Assembly: GCF_003387475.1 (NCBI RefSeq)
Contig: NZ_QUNO01000002.1
Span: 434,001-498,000, forward strand
Source of the DNA: Kutzneria buriramensis
Lineage (GTDB): Bacteria > Actinomycetota > Actinomycetes > Mycobacteriales > Pseudonocardiaceae
DNA length: 64,000 nt
Direction of reading: 5' to 3'
This document shows, one piece after another, positions 44,617-55,195 of the stretch. The notes under the pieces are model-generated. The model did not search any database. It was given only the letters and a program-made list of their open reading frames with translations, and was not told the DNA's origin. Both the position numbers and the translations under genes were made by a program. The stretch's first letter is position 1. Every line of letters starts with the position of its first letter.

Positions 44617-47352
44617 GTGGTTCAGTTCCGGCTGCTCGGCGAGGTCCAGGTGGTGGACCGGGGCCGCGTCATGGACATCAACCGACACCAGCAGCGCTGT
44701 GTCCTGACGGCGCTGCTGGTCGACGCCAACAAGCTCGTCACGGTGGACACGCTGGCCGACCGGGTGTGGGGGAACAGGCTGCCGCAGCGGCCGAGGGAAT
44801 CTCTCTACAGCTACCTGTCGCAGCTGCGCGCCGCGTTGTCCGACGCCGACGACGTGAACATCGCTCAGCGCTCGGGCGGCTACCAGCTGTCGGTGGATCC
44901 CGAATCCGTTGACCTGCACCGGTTTCACGAACTGGTGGCCGCGGCGAGGGCGGCGGACGACGGCCGGGCGGAGGGCCTGCTGGCCGAGGCGCTGGCGCTG
45001 TGGACGGGAGACGCGTTCGCCGGCCTCGACACCGAGTGGGTGGCGGGCCTGCGGGAAACCCTGCACGGGCAACGACATGCGGCCCGCCTGGATCTGACGG
45101 ACGTGCGCCTGCGCGCCGGCGCCGACAGCGAACTGGTCGCGGAACTCACGGAACTGGCCGCGGCGCACCCGCTCGACGAGCGCCTCGCCGGCCAGCTGAT
45201 GCTTGCCCTGTACCGAAACGGGCGGCAGCAGGATGCCCTGCGCCACTACGAGCGGATCCGGCGAAGCCTGGCCGACGAGCTGGGCGTCGACCCGTCGCCC
45301 GAGCTGCGGCAACGGTTCCAGGACATTCTCGACGGCGGCACCGCGCCGTCGCGACCGGTGCAGACGTCCCTTGTGCCGCAACAGCTTCCCGGCGCGCCGG
45401 CGATGTTCGTCGGGCGGGGCCGCGAGATCGACCGGCTCGACGCGCTGCTGCGTGACGGTGACGGATCCGTTGTCATATCGGCGATCGGCGGAACGGGTGG
45501 CGTCGGCAAGACGTGGCTGGCGCTGCGCTGGGCCCACCTCAACGCCGACCGCTTCCCGGACGGCCGCCTCTACGTGAACCTGCGCGGCTTCGACCCGACG
45601 GCCGAGCCGACGCCACCGAACGCCGCCCTTCGCAGCCTGCTGGAGGGGCTCGGGGTCGACCCGGCCGGCATCCCGGCGGACCAGGACGCGCGGACCGCCT
45701 TGTACCGCAGCCTGGTCGCCGGCAAGAAGCTGCTGATCCTCGTGGACAACGCCGCCGACGCGGCGCAGGTGGTGCCGCTGCTGCCGGGCGGTTCGACGTG
45801 CACGGTGCTGATCACCAGCCGCGACCGCCTCGCCGGCCTCGTAACCACGCACGGGGCGCATCCGCTGTCGCTGGACGTGTTCTCCGACGCCGACGCGCGA
45901 GCCCTGCTGGCGGCACGCCTCGGCGCCGGCCGAGTCGACGCCGAGCCCGAGGCCGTCGCCGAACTGCTGGCGTGCTGCGCGGGCCTCCCGCTGGCGCTGA
46001 GCATCGTCGCCGGCCGGGCCCTGGCCCATCCGGACTTCCCGCTGGCCGTGCTGGCCGCCGAGCTGCGCGACGCCACCGCCCGGCTCGGGGCGCTCGACGA
46101 CAGCGATCCCGCGGCCAGCGTCCGCGCGGTGCTGGCGTGTTCCGTTGCCGCGCTCACCACCGAACAGGCCAGGGTGTTCTCACTGCTGGGCCTGGCCCCG
46201 GGCCCCGACATCAGCCTGCCGGCGGCCGCCAGTCTCGTCGGCACGAGCATCGGCCGCGCCGCCGCCACGCTGACCGCGCTGGAGGGTGTTTCCCTGCTCC
46301 AGCAACGCAGTCCCGGCCGCTACCGCATGCACGACCTGGTCCGCCTCTACGCCTGCGAGCAGGTCGGGGCCGGGCAGGAGGCCGCGCTGCGGCGCGTGAT
46401 CGACTTCTACCTGCACACCGCGGCCACCGCCGACCGGCTGATCAACCCGCACCGGCAGGCCATCGCGCTGGATCCGCCGGTCGCCGGCTGCGAGCCCGCG
46501 CGCCCGAACGACGCGCTGGCCTGGTTCGACGCCGAGTATCCCGGCCTGCTGGCGGCGCAGGAGCTCGCCGTGCAGCACGGCTGGCACGCCCAGGTGTGGC
46601 AGCTGACCTGGGCGGCGAGCACCTACCGCATCCGGCGCGGCCACCTCCGGGACGACCTGGACACCGCGCTGGTGGCGTTGGCTGCTGCCCAGCGGCTGGA
46701 CGATCCGGCGGCGCTCGCGCAGAGCCACCGGCTGCTCGGCCACGCGTACGGACGGGCAGGCGAGCACGCCAAGGGCATTGCGCACCTCCGGCAGACGCTC
46801 GCGCTGGCCGAGGCGGCCGCGGATCTGCCGGTGCAGGCGTACACGCACCACACCCTGGCGCAGGCGTGGGAGCGGCAGGGAGACCATGCCGAGGCGTTGG
46901 AGCACGCCATCCGGGGTGGGGCGCTGTTCCAGGAGCTCGGGCTGGCGGCCTGGCACGCGCGGGCCCTCAACCAGCGCGGATGGCTGCTGGCGCAGCTCGG
47001 GCAGCACGAGGGCGCGCTGGCCGCCTGCGAGCAGGCCCTGGCGCTGGTCCGTGCGCACGACGACCGCGACACCGAGGCGAGCATCCTGGACAGCCTGGGC
47101 TTCATCGCCCACGGGTGCGGCCGCTACGCCGAGGCCGTGACGTACTACGAGCAGTCCCTGGCCATCGCCGACGAGCTGGGCCACACGTTCTACCGGGCGA
47201 GCACCCTGGAGAAGATCGGCGGCACCCACGCCGCCCTCGGAGACGACCGGCGGGCCCGGACCGCCTGGGAAGCCGCCCTGGACCTGTACCGACGCCAGAA
47301 CCGTCTCGACGACGCCGTGCGGCTCCGCACCCGATTGGCGGACGACCGATGA
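44617..47352 (+). CDS. AfsR/SARP-family regulator (BTAD, NB-ARC, TPR)
   Basis: 911 residues. The N-terminal OmpR-type winged helix (about 1-95, FRLLGEVQVVDRGR, YLSQLRAALSD) is followed by a BTAD domain (about 100-240, LWTGDAFAGLDTEWVAGLRETL, GRQQDALRHYERIRRSLADELGVDPSPELR). Next come an NB-ARC ATPase with Walker A GGTGGVGKTW (Lys298) and LLILVDNAAD, and TPRs from about 700 to the end. AfsR-like proteins activate secondary metabolism or development after ATP-dependent control. GTG 44617 follows GAGGGGGGA. No biosynthetic cluster adjoins, so the target is unknown. Confidence 0.93.
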   Translation: MVQFRLLGEVQVVDRGRVMDINRHQQRCVLTALLVDANKLVTVDTLADRVWGNRLPQRPRESLYSYLSQLRAALSDADDVNIAQRSGGYQLSVDPESVDLHRFHELVAAARAADDGRAEGLLAEALALWTGDAFAGLDTEWVAGLRETLHGQRHAARLDLTDVRLRAGADSELVAELTELAAAHPLDERLAGQLMLALYRNGRQQDALRHYERIRRSLADELGVDPSPELRQRFQDILDGGTAPSRPVQTSLVPQQLPGAPAMFVGRGREIDRLDALLRDGDGSVVISAIGGTGGVGKTWLALRWAHLNADRFPDGRLYVNLRGFDPTAEPTPPNAALRSLLEGLGVDPAGIPADQDARTALYRSLVAGKKLLILVDNAADAAQVVPLLPGGSTCTVLITSRDRLAGLVTTHGAHPLSLDVFSDADARALLAARLGAGRVDAEPEAVAELLACCAGLPLALSIVAGRALAHPDFPLAVLAAELRDATARLGALDDSDPAASVRAVLACSVAALTTEQARVFSLLGLAPGPDISLPAAASLVGTSIGRAAATLTALEGVSLLQQRSPGRYRMHDLVRLYACEQVGAGQEAALRRVIDFYLHTAATADRLINPHRQAIALDPPVAGCEPARPNDALAWFDAEYPGLLAAQELAVQHGWHAQVWQLTWAASTYRIRRGHLRDDLDTALVALAAAQRLDDPAALAQSHRLLGHAYGRAGEHAKGIAHLRQTLALAEAAADLPVQAYTHHTLAQAWERQGDHAEALEHAIRGGALFQELGLAAWHARALNQRGWLLAQLGQHEGALAACEQALALVRAHDDRDTEASILDSLGFIAHGCGRYAEAVTYYEQSLAIADELGHTFYRASTLEKIGGTHAALGDDRRARTAWEAALDLYRRQNRLDDAVRLRTRLADDR

Positions 47353-47381
47353 GTTCGGGGGCCTGACTACGTTCTACCGGC

Positions 47382-48221
47382 ATGACCGAGCGAATGATGC
47401 ACGTCAACGGGGTGGAGCTCTGCGTCGAGACCTTCGGCGACGCCGCCGATCCGACCGTGCTGCTGGTGCACGGCGCGTCGGCGTCGATGCTGTGGTGGGA
47501 GGCGGAGCTGTGCGCGCGGATCGCCGCCGGCGGGCGGCACGTGATCCGGTTCGACAACCGGGACACCGGCCGGTCCGTGAGCTACCCGCCGGGACGACCG
47601 GGGTACTCGCTGCGGGACATGACCGAGGACGCGCTGGGCATCCTCGACGTCCTCGGTGTCGAACGGGCGCACGTGGTCGGTCGCTCGATGGCCGGGGCCA
47701 TCGCGGGCATGGCGGCGATCGACCATCCCGAGCGGGTCGCGTCACTCGCCATGGTCTGCACCACGCCGGGCCTCCCCGGCCTGCCGCCGATGTCTCCGGA
47801 ATTCCTGGCGTACACGGCGCGGAGTCCGGACGCGTCCGATCCCGCGGCGGTCGTGGACTTCGTCGTCGGACTGATGAAGGCCTACTCGGGCGGCTCGCCG
47901 TACCACGACGAGGCGGCGGTCCGCGCGATCGCCGAGGCCGACATCGCGCGGGCCACCTCCATCGCCGCCACCCTGATCAACCACTTCGTGCTGGACTTCG
48001 ACGCGCCGGCCAAGGGCGGCCTCGGCGACATCACCGCGCCGACCCTGGTCGTGCACGGCGAGCTGGACCCGGTTTTCCCGCTGCCGCACGGGGAAGCGCT
48101 GCGCGACGCGATCCCCGGCGCCGAGTTGCTCGTCCTCGACCGCGCCGGTCACGAGGTCCCGGCGCCGCTCTGGGACGTCTTCGCCGACGCGTTGCTCGCG
48201 CACACTAGTCGGCGCCCGTAG
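47382..48221 (+). CDS. Alpha/beta hydrolase
   Basis: 279 residues. VLLVHGASASMLWW forms the oxyanion-hole region, VVGRSMAGAIAG holds the nucleophile Ser102, HGELDPVFP the acid and DRAGHEVP the His. DNRDTGRS is typical of the RdmC/aclacinomycin methylesterase-like and related esterase group, but many such proteins are not in antibiotic pathways. It starts 30 bases after the AfsR-type gene, in the same direction, so co-transcription is possible. The end overlaps the DUF779 gene by 17 bases. Confidence 0.88.
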   Translation: MTERMMHVNGVELCVETFGDAADPTVLLVHGASASMLWWEAELCARIAAGGRHVIRFDNRDTGRSVSYPPGRPGYSLRDMTEDALGILDVLGVERAHVVGRSMAGAIAGMAAIDHPERVASLAMVCTTPGLPGLPPMSPEFLAYTARSPDASDPAAVVDFVVGLMKAYSGGSPYHDEAAVRAIAEADIARATSIAATLINHFVLDFDAPAKGGLGDITAPTLVVHGELDPVFPLPHGEALRDAIPGAELLVLDRAGHEVPAPLWDVFADALLAHTSRRP

Positions 48222-48599
48222 GCAGCGGCGGCTCCTGATCGATCCGGCGGGACTCGTCGTCGGTGAGCAGCCGCGACCGGATCAGGAAGCGGACACCGTG
48301 CGGGGCCTCGACGGAGAAGCCGCTGCCCCGGCCCGGCACCACGTCCACGGTCAGGAACGTGTGCCGCCAGTACGCGTACTGGCTCTCGCTCATCCAGAAC
48401 GGCACGTCCCCGGCGACCTCGCCGAGTAGCACGTCGGAGCCGCCGACCCGGAACTCGCCGCGCGGGTAGCACATCGGCGCGCTGCCGTCGCAACAGCCGC
48501 CGGACTGGTGGAACATCAGCGGGCCGTGCTCGCCGGTCAGCGTCGCCACCAGCTCCGCCGCCGCCCCGGTGAGCTCGACCCGCCGAATCCGTTGTCCCA

Positions 48600-48600
<1 letters not shown>
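48205..48600 (-). CDS. DUF779 family protein
   Basis: 131 residues. DUF779 proteins are commonly encoded next to acetaldehyde/aldehyde dehydrogenases and have no assigned activity. The conserved FHQSGGCCDGSAPMCYP has three cysteines in a row of motifs and may bind metal. ATG 48600 overlaps the dehydrogenase TGA (TGATG), giving translational coupling. A link to aldehyde oxidation is inferred from this conserved neighbourhood. Confidence 0.9.
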
Positions 48601-50117
<1,517 letters not shown>

Positions 50118-50194
50118 TGTTCGCGCTCCCGAATCGACGTCCGTGACCGCCGCCACGCTGCCCGCCGGGGGTTGCCGCGAGGTTTCCGCCCAGG

Positions 50195-50713
50195 TCAGGC
50201 CGTCTCGACACCACCCTCAGTGGCGGACTCGACCGCGTCCCAGCGGGGTGGCAACAGCACCGCGACCAGCGCGCCGAAGCCGGCCAGCAGCGCGAACCAG
50301 ATGCCGAGGCCGACCGGCGGGCTGCCGGCGCTGCCGGTCGGGCTGCCGAACAGCGAGCTCACCACCTGGTTGAGGAACGAGCTGGCGCTGATGCCGGCCA
50401 TCGCGACCGACACCCCGGTGCCCGCGCCGATGCCGCCGATCGCGAGTGACGCCGACCGCGTCCACCGGAAGCCGGCATTCAGCGACGCCGCCGCGACCAG
50501 CACCAGGGCGAAGCCGACGACGATCGGCAGGGCGCCGTTGTACTGCTGCGCGGGCGCGCCGGAGCCGATGTCGATGCGCCACGGGCCGATCGCGACCAGC
50601 CGCGACCCGAAAGCCGGCTCGATCGTGGCCAGGTCGACCAGGGTACCGACGACCAGAAGCAGCGCGCCGGCGGCGAGCAGCAGCACGACGGCGGGGATAC
50701 CCGGCCGCGCCAC
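50195..50713 (-). CDS. Four-helix membrane protein of unknown function
   Basis: 172 residues with about four transmembrane segments: near 7-25, 58-77 ([18 protein letters not shown]), 88-106 and 140-158 ([20 protein letters not shown]). No family is recognised. GTG 50713 has AGAGGAG 8 bases upstream; an ATG at 50734 is in frame but would place that ribosome site inside the gene. It lies between the aldehyde dehydrogenase and the GAF regulator, all on the minus strand. Confidence 0.65.
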   Translation of the reverse strand: MARPGIPAVVLLLAAGALLLVVGTLVDLATIEPAFGSRLVAIGPWRIDIGSGAPAQQYNGALPIVVGFALVLVAAASLNAGFRWTRSASLAIGGIGAGTGVSVAMAGISASSFLNQVVSSLFGSPTGSAGSPPVGLGIWFALLAGFGALVAVLLPPRWDAVESATEGGVETA

Positions 50714-50779
50714 CGGTTTGTCTCCTCTGACCATGTGGCAACGGTAGCGCCGCGATCATCGCACCGTGGGCGAGTTGCG

Positions 50780-51961
50780 TCAGTCGGCCCAGGTGAGGCG
50801 GGCCGCGGCGATGGCGCGGCGGGGGTCGCTCAGCGGCAGGAGGAAGTGGGCGCGCGCGTGCACCTCGGCGTCGTACGGGTGGGCCTCACCGAACCGCAGG
50901 GCGTGCTCGGGGTCGCCGGAGTCCAGCACGGCCTGACGCACGGCGACGGCGACGTGCTCGCGCCACGTCTCGATGCCGGGGGCGGTCGACGTGGGCAGCA
51001 GCGGACCGCCGTACATCCGCACGGCGCCGGTGACATCGCGAGCCCGCAACAGCCGCAGCACCTCGACGGCGTCGCAGAAGACGGATTCCGTGAGCACATA
51101 ACGACGATTGCTGACGGCGCCATCCAAAGCGCTGCGCAGCTGGGAAACCTGGGCCTTCAACGTCGCCGTGGCGACATCGCGTTCGCCGAACAACGCGTCC
51201 CGCAGCTGTTCGGGGGACAGGCCGCGAGGATGGTGCAGGGCAAGCAAAGTCAGGATCTCGATCTGACGGGGACGCAGCGCGAGCGGGGAGCCGCCGCGGT
51301 GCGCGACGGCGTCGCCGAGGCACTGGAGCCGCAGGCCCGTGCGGGGCGCGTCGCCGACCCGCGCCTCGATCGCCGACACCAGCGTGCGGACCGTCGACAT
51401 GGCCAGCGGATGCGACCGGTCCCACGTGCTCGACAGGTCCAGCACACCCAGCACCTGCCCGTCACGGCCGTGAATCGGTGCGCAGTAACAAACCCAGCCG
51501 TGCAACGCGTGCACGAGGTGCTCGGCCGAGAACACGGAGTTGGCGCGGTCGGTCCGCAACGCCAGGGACAGCGCGTTCGTGCCCATCGACGGCTCGTTCC
51601 AGCACCCGCCCGGCGCGAAGTTGACCTGCTCGGCCTTGCGGCGCATCACGCGTCCGCCGCATGTCCACATGATCGTGCCGGACTCGTCCGTGACCGCCGC
51701 GATGAACTGGGCGTCGTCGGCGATGCTGCGCAGCTCGTCGGCCAGCGCCAGCACCGGCTCCCGCAGCGGCGACGCCGCCCACCGGTCCGTCGAATCCACC
51801 GCCGGCGCGGCCGCCCGCCCGGGATCCACCGTCGGCCGAGACCGGGACCACGAGGCCAGCACCTCGTCCCGGGTGTCGCCGGCGGCGGTACCGGCGAGCC
51901 AGTCGGCCCAGTTGCGCTCGAGCGCGGACCTCCGCCTGCGCAGCGCGCTGGGGGATGCCAT
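50780..51961 (-). CDS. GAF-domain transcriptional regulator with SARP-like winged helix
   Basis: 393 residues. An AcoR-like N-terminus (ADWLAGTAAGDTRDEVLASWSRSR, WAASPLREPVLALADELR) leads into a GAF sensor (about 90-220: PGGCWNEPSMGTNALSLAL, WVCYCAPIHGRDGQVLGVLDLS). There is no sigma-54 AAA+ domain. The C-terminus is a winged-helix-like segment (about 240-330, ALRPRQIEILTLLALHHPRGLSPEQLRDALFG, TLKAQVSQLRSAL). It probably senses a small molecule or redox state and controls the nearby aldehyde dehydrogenase. ATG 51961 is the chosen start. Confidence 0.85.
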   Translation of the reverse strand: MASPSALRRRRSALERNWADWLAGTAAGDTRDEVLASWSRSRPTVDPGRAAAPAVDSTDRWAASPLREPVLALADELRSIADDAQFIAAVTDESGTIMWTCGGRVMRRKAEQVNFAPGGCWNEPSMGTNALSLALRTDRANSVFSAEHLVHALHGWVCYCAPIHGRDGQVLGVLDLSSTWDRSHPLAMSTVRTLVSAIEARVGDAPRTGLRLQCLGDAVAHRGGSPLALRPRQIEILTLLALHHPRGLSPEQLRDALFGERDVATATLKAQVSQLRSALDGAVSNRRYVLTESVFCDAVEVLRLLRARDVTGAVRMYGGPLLPTSTAPGIETWREHVAVAVRQAVLDSGDPEHALRFGEAHPYDAEVHARAHFLLPLSDPRRAIAAARLTWAD

Positions 51962-52026
51962 GCCCCGATACTGCCTGATCACGAGGCCCGACGCACCCGG
52001 CCAGCCGGGTAGCCCTGGATGCGGTG

Positions 52027-52067
52027 AAGGGGGCATTCCTGGCGTTCACCGCGAGGAATGCCCCCTT
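52027..52067 (-). terminator. Long perfect hairpin downstream of snapalysin gene
   Basis: aagggggcattcct (52027-52040) and aggaatgccccctt (52054-52067) pair perfectly around a 13-base loop ggcgttcaccgcg. It follows the minus-strand protease stop by 14 bases. The loop resembles that of the hairpin at 53546-53598. Confidence 0.75.
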
Positions 52068-52080
52068 CCGAGCGGAAAGG

Positions 52081-52602
52081 TCAGCGAACGGTGTGGGTGG
52101 CCAGCGCCGGGGCGAAGCCATTGGCGAAGTCGGCGTCGGCCTCGGCGACCTCGGCCGCCGACGGGATGGCGTTCTTGCAGGCGGTGCCGGGCCCGTGGCC
52201 GGACATCACCTCGGAGCAGGGGCCGGTGTAGTCGTCGGCCAGCCCCAGGTTGTGGCCGAACTCGTGGGTGATGATCCGGGTCGGGTCGAAGCCCTGGGCC
52301 ACCTGCTGCCGGTCGATGTAGATCTGCCCGTGGCCGTGCCCGTCGGTGGTGGTGTACGAACCGCCGCCGTTGACCTCGTGCAGGGTGATGGTGGCGCTGC
52401 CGCCGGACACCAGCTGGACGTTCTTGAGCCTGGTGTCCCAGTTCTTGACGGCCTGCACCACCTGGGCCGAGTAGTGCGTGATCCCGCTCGCGTTGTAGTG
52501 CAGGGTGACCACGGACGGCGCCGCGTCCGCGGGCGCGGCAAGACCGATGCCGGCCAACGGGAGCAGGGTGGCGGCGAGGCCGAGGGACAAACGTCGAAGC
52601 AT
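52081..52602 (-). CDS. Snapalysin-type secreted zinc metalloprotease
   Basis: 173 residues. A signal peptide (LRRLSLGLAATLLPL, cleavage near ADAAP) is followed by a metzincin catalytic domain. THEFGHNLGLADD gives the HExxHxxGxxD zinc site in which Asp is the third ligand, as in Streptomyces small neutral protease. EVMSGHGPGT holds the Met-turn. Four-cysteine content (GPCSEVM, GTACKN) allows one disulfide. ATG 52602 follows AGAGGAGTGACG. It is likely made as a secreted enzyme without a long propeptide and diverges from the enoyl-CoA hydratase gene. Confidence 0.93.
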   Translation of the reverse strand: MLRRLSLGLAATLLPLAGIGLAAPADAAPSVVTLHYNASGITHYSAQVVQAVKNWDTRLKNVQLVSGGSATITLHEVNGGGSYTTTDGHGHGQIYIDRQQVAQGFDPTRIITHEFGHNLGLADDYTGPCSEVMSGHGPGTACKNAIPSAAEVAEADADFANGFAPALATHTVR

Positions 52603-52714
52603 CTCGTCACTCCTCTGGCGAAGACGTCCGGCCAGGTTGGCAGCACGCGGTGTGACGCAGCCACCTGCGTTCGTCGGGGTGCGTTCACGGTTGACCCGGG
52701 TAGCTTGGGAGACC

Positions 52715-53539
52715 ATGAACCTGCCCGAGGAACTGGCGCTCACGGTCGACGGACCGGTCGCCACGCTGACCATCGACCGCCCCGCCAAGCGCAACGCGTT
52801 CGCGCTGCGGATGTGGGCGGCAGTGCCGGCGGTGGTGCGGCTGGTCGAGGACAACGACGACGTCCGGGTGCTGGTGATCCGCGGTGCGGGCGACGGACCG
52901 TTCTCGGCCGGCGCGGACATCGCCGAGTTCCAGACGGTGCGCAAGGGCGAGGAGGCCGCGGCGGCGTATTCGGAGGTCGTGCACGAGGCGGAGCGGGCGT
53001 TGGCAACGATGTCGAAGCCGACGGTCGCCCTGGTGCAGGGCTGGTGCGTGGGCGGCGGCTGCGAGCTGGCGCTGGCCTGTGACATCCGGATCGCCGATGA
53101 CACAGCCAGGTTCGGCATCACGCCGTCGAAGCTCGGCGTGGTCTACCACCAGATGTCCACGGCCCGTGTGGTCGAGACGGTGGGGCCGGCGTGGGCGCGC
53201 TACATCCTGTTCACGGGCGATCTCCTGGACGCGGAGGTGGCGCTGCGCATCGGGCTCGTGCACGAGGTGCACCCCGTCGACCAGGCCGCGGCGCGGGCGT
53301 ACGCGCTGGCCGCCACACTCGCGACGCGAGCGCCGATCACTTTGGCCGGCGCCAAACAGCTCATCGCGCGGGCGGTGGCCGGCGAGGCCGCCGACGACGA
53401 GTGGGCGCAGCGCTGGTACCGGGCCTCCTACGCCAGCCGCGAGTACGCGGAGGGCGTGGAGGCGTTCGTGGGCAAGCGGCAGCCGGACTTCGGCGGGATC
53501 CCGTGGCCCAAGCTCGACGAGGACGGCGCCCCGGCCTGA
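52715..53539 (+). CDS. Enoyl-CoA hydratase/isomerase family protein
   Basis: 274 residues of the crotonase fold. VATLTIDRPAKRNAF at the N-terminus, FSAGADIAEFQ for the oxyanion hole and QGWCVGGGCELALACDIRIA with the CoA site are typical. The two catalytic glutamates of classical hydratases are not clearly both kept (GVVYHQMSTARVVETVG), so it could be an isomerase or another crotonase. TTGGGAGACC precedes ATG 52715. It is the only fatty-acid gene here and is followed by a long hairpin. Confidence 0.88.
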   Translation: MNLPEELALTVDGPVATLTIDRPAKRNAFALRMWAAVPAVVRLVEDNDDVRVLVIRGAGDGPFSAGADIAEFQTVRKGEEAAAAYSEVVHEAERALATMSKPTVALVQGWCVGGGCELALACDIRIADDTARFGITPSKLGVVYHQMSTARVVETVGPAWARYILFTGDLLDAEVALRIGLVHEVHPVDQAAARAYALAATLATRAPITLAGAKQLIARAVAGEAADDEWAQRWYRASYASREYAEGVEAFVGKRQPDFGGIPWPKLDEDGAPA

Positions 53540-53545
53540 GATTAC

Positions 53546-53598
53546 GCAGGGAAGGACGCCTTACCCGCGTTCACCGAGGGTAAGGCGTCCTTCCCTGC
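53546..53598. terminator. Bidirectional terminator with 21-base perfect stem
   Basis: The arms are 53546-53566 and 53578-53598, fully complementary, with the 11-base loop gcgttcaccga. It fills the gap between convergent stops at 53539 and 53600. The stem is unusually long and has no mismatch. Confidence 0.8.
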
Positions 53599-53599
53599 A

Positions 53600-54631
53600 T
53601 CAAGCGGTGGCGCCGTCGAGGGGGTGGGCGGCGAAGAAGTCCCACATGATCTCGTTGGGGTCGATCTTGGGCAGCGCGTAGCCGTGGGCCATCGAGCCCG
53701 CGATGCCCGGCCACACGTGCCGCTGCCCGGTCACCGTGTACAGCACGACCTCCCGGCCGTTCTTGCAGTTGCTGTACGTGGTGCTCATGACACCGTTGAC
53801 AACCTGCTTCTGCACGGGCTTCGCGCACTGGTCGGCGTTGCCCCACAGCTGCGCGGCGACCGGCACGCTGTAGCTCCAGTAGAGCTGCTTGCTCCCGTTG
53901 TACGGGTTCGTCCCGTCCGAGGTGCCGTGGAAGGTCAGGACCGACACCGGCTTGGCCAGTGTGCAGTTGCCCGGCATGCGCAGCCCGGACATCGGCGCGA
54001 TGGCGGCGATCTGGCTCGACATCTCGCAGCCGATCTGGGAGGCCATCCGCGCGCCGCCGGAGAAGCCGGTGACGTAGATCCGCTTGGGGTCGGCGCACAG
54101 CTGCTTGCCCATGTCGGCGACGGTGTCGCGGATGAACTGCATGTCGTTCGGCGCGCCCTTGGGCACCGGCCGGCCGCTCATCAGCGGCACGCCCGGCACG
54201 TTCCACGCGAAGCCGTGCGACTTGCCGGCGATGAACGGAATGCCGGCCTGCGGCGCGACGACCGCGAAGCCGTTCTTGTCCGCGGTGGCCGCGATGTTCG
54301 AGCCGGACAGCTGCTGGAGCGGCGTGCTGCCGCTGCCGTGCAGATCGAGCACCATCGGGATGGACTTGCCCGCGTGGCGGCCGTGCGGGTAGTAGACGAC
54401 GACCGTGCGCCGCTCCCCGCCGGACATCACGTGCTGCGTGCTCAGCCCGGCCGGGATGTCGGCCGGCTTGCAGACGCCGCCGAGCGCCGGCACCGCGCCC
54501 TGCGGCGTCGGCTTGAGCGAGGAACCCTCTACTACCCTCGTCACGCTGCCACCGCACGCGGACGCGGTCAGCGCGACCAGGAGCGTGCCCAGTGCGAGCA
54601 CTGTCAGGCGACGCGTGGCGGCGGTACTCAT
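53600..54631 (-). CDS. PHB depolymerase/feruloyl esterase-like lipoprotein (LpqC-like)
   Basis: 343 residues. The lipoprotein signal ends in TASACGG with lipid Cys near 26. The alpha/beta-hydrolase domain has MVLDLHGSGSTPLQQLSG, a nucleophile in VTGFSGGARMASQIG (Ser191), FHGTSDGTNPYNGSKQ with the acid, and GQRHVWPGIAG with the His. Several cysteines (GVCKP, LCADP, GCEM, GNCTL) are consistent with an exported, disulfide-bonded enzyme. It probably acts on polymeric esters at the cell surface. A terminator follows. Confidence 0.88.
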   Translation of the reverse strand: MSTAATRRLTVLALGTLLVALTASACGGSVTRVVEGSSLKPTPQGAVPALGGVCKPADIPAGLSTQHVMSGGERRTVVVYYPHGRHAGKSIPMVLDLHGSGSTPLQQLSGSNIAATADKNGFAVVAPQAGIPFIAGKSHGFAWNVPGVPLMSGRPVPKGAPNDMQFIRDTVADMGKQLCADPKRIYVTGFSGGARMASQIGCEMSSQIAAIAPMSGLRMPGNCTLAKPVSVLTFHGTSDGTNPYNGSKQLYWSYSVPVAAQLWGNADQCAKPVQKQVVNGVMSTTYSNCKNGREVVLYTVTGQRHVWPGIAGSMAHGYALPKIDPNEIMWDFFAAHPLDGATA

Positions 54632-54768
54632 CGGCTGTTCCTCTGGCGGCGGCGGGCCGACGGCGTCGTCAGCGGTCGGACCCTAATCTACGTTAAGAAG
54701 TTCCTGAATTTTCCCTGTAGACGTGTTATCTGCCGGTGGGGTTGCAGGCGTTTCATTTGACAACGTTG

Positions 54769-55149
54769 TCAGAGGTCCGAAGTGGTCAGGACCACACGAC
54801 CCGCGGCTCGAGCAGGTCGGAAAGTCCGATCCGCTGGTAGAAGTCCGAACCGCGGCCGGTCGGCGACGGCGTCGACCACCTCGGCGCCGTCCTGCGACGG
54901 GTCGACGTGGGTGCGCGGCGGCCGGGTGCCGTAGGGCATGTCGACCACCCGGACCACGGCCCGCGCCACCTCGGTCGGGTCGGCGTCGGCCGGCTCCAGT
55001 TCGGTCGGCCGGGCGGTGAGTCCGCTGTAGAACTCCTCGTAGGCCTGGGCGGTGGCGGTGTCGACGGGCGTGCCGGCGTCAGCCGGTGGGGCGCTCATCG
55101 CGCCGAAGCCGCTGGACGCCCCCGTGGCGACGACGATCTGGCTGCTCAT
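54769..55149 (-). pseudogene. Short-chain dehydrogenase remnant with large internal deletion
   Basis: 126 residues remain of an SDR that is normally about 250-290. QIVVATGASSGFGAM is the intact start with the NAD-binding glycine motif. It jumps within 6 residues to the C-terminal part of the family (TAQAYEEFYSGLTARP, DPTEVARAVVRVVDMPYGTRPPRTHVDP). The central strands and the YxxxK catalytic pair are gone. The frame is kept, so a protein may still be made but cannot be a working dehydrogenase. GAGAAGGAGCC precedes ATG 55149. It is divergent from the DUF5655-like gene. Confidence 0.8.
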
Positions 55150-55195
55150 GGCTCCTTCTCCGGTCATTTGTGGACGCAATGTCCATATAGTTGGT

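Noticed and set aside
39228-48221. A secondary-metabolite cluster (FAAL-like, AfsR-type regulator, esterases, monooxygenase at 16.5 kb)
   Set aside because: No PKS, NRPS, carrier protein, terpene or RiPP core genes; the genes are dispersed and on both strands, and the FAAL-like gene is degenerate.
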